Of a DNA stretch of 5,264 bases, positions 5,236 to 5,264 are shown one piece after another (position 1 is the first letter of the stretch; each line of letters opens with the position of its first letter). The DNA is from Clostridiales bacterium (GTDB lineage Bacteria; Bacillota; Clostridia; Christensenellales; Aristaeellaceae): positions 1 through 5,264 of the forward strand of contig JAHZHX010000094.1 of the NCBI GenBank assembly GCA_019420065.1, read 5' to 3'. Both the position numbers and the translations under genes were made by a program. The notes beneath the pieces were generated by a model. That model saw nothing but the letters and a program-made list of their open reading frames with translations. It ran no database searches and had not been told where the DNA came from.

Positions 5236-5264
5236 TCCGATGATGACGGGATTTTGCGCGACGG
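5236..5264 (+). other. CRISPR spacer 2 (truncated by window end)
   Basis: 29 bases are visible, from TCCGATGATGACGGG to GCGCGACGG. The next repeat is not reached, which fits a spacer of about 33 bases or more. No match to it was seen elsewhere in the window. Confidence 0.9.

Larger units (their letters stand above)
5137..5264 (+). CRISPR. Type I-C CRISPR array, leader-proximal end (two repeats, one full and one partial spacer)
   Basis: Two identical 33-base repeats (5137-5169 and 5203-5235) flank a 33-base spacer (5170-5202), and a second spacer begins at 5236 and is cut by the window edge after 29 bases. Each repeat starts GTCCCACC, carries a perfect 8-bp palindrome with a 4-base loop, and ends in TGGATTGAAAT, the standard I-C 3' end. 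Both spacers start with T, so the repeat could be scored as 34 bases; 33 is chosen because known I-C repeats end in GAAAT or GAAAC. Because the leader is on the left, these are the newest spacers. Transcription is expected on the + strand, reading away from cas2. Confidence 0.97.

Noticed and set aside
5195..5263. GCGCGACG shared by the end of spacer 1 plus first repeat base and the visible end of spacer 2, suggesting a longer repeat or related spacers
   Set aside because: The positions relative to the repeat differ (it spans the spacer-repeat border in one case and is internal to the spacer in the other), the surrounding bases do not match, and an 8-base GC-rich match is easily chance.

Overview
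The window is the 3' part of a type I-C (formerly Dvulg) CRISPR-Cas locus, all on the + strand. It runs from a truncated cas5c through cas8c (csd1), cas7c (csd2), cas4, cas1 and cas2, then a leader of about 193 bases and the first two repeats of the CRISPR array, which continues beyond the right edge. The helicase-nuclease gene cas3 and the 5' half of cas5c must lie to the left, if the locus has the usual cas3-cas5-cas8-cas7-cas4-cas1-cas2 order. No other gene family, mobile element or RNA gene was recognised.

Layout: 1-322 is the 3' end of cas5c (crRNA-processing endonuclease). 322-2121 is cas8c (large, PAM-sensing subunit), and its 3' third carries a strong internal ribosome site and in-frame TTG start at 1726, which I read as the hidden small-subunit gene cas11c (1726-2121). 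2111-2944 is cas7c (backbone), 2944-3597 cas4, 3594-4625 cas1 and 4653-4943 cas2. 4944-5136 is the leader, with several inverted repeats. 5137-5264 is the array: repeat, 33-base spacer, repeat, truncated spacer.

How it works, from knowledge of the family: Cas5c cuts the array transcript at the repeat hairpin, leaving an 11-base 5' handle. Cas5c, Cas8c, Cas7c and Cas11c assemble on the crRNA as Cascade/I-C, which finds the target and recruits Cas3. Cas4-Cas1-Cas2 select PAM-flanked fragments and insert them as new spacers at the leader-repeat junction. The genes from cas5c to cas1 overlap by 1 to 11 bases, so they form one translationally coupled operon. cas2 alone stands apart, after a 27-base gap with its own G-rich ribosome site.

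Organism: good AGGAGG-type ribosome sites, a moderately GC-rich coding sequence, and the I-C repeat ending in ATTGAAAT suggest a Bacillota bacterium (perhaps Negativicutes or a GC-richer Clostridia member). This taxonomic guess is weak, because type I-C loci transfer between phyla.

The system itself is known. The parts most worth a second look are the internal cas11c start, the structured element between cas2 and the array, the hairpin abutting the first repeat, and the identity of the two newest spacers.
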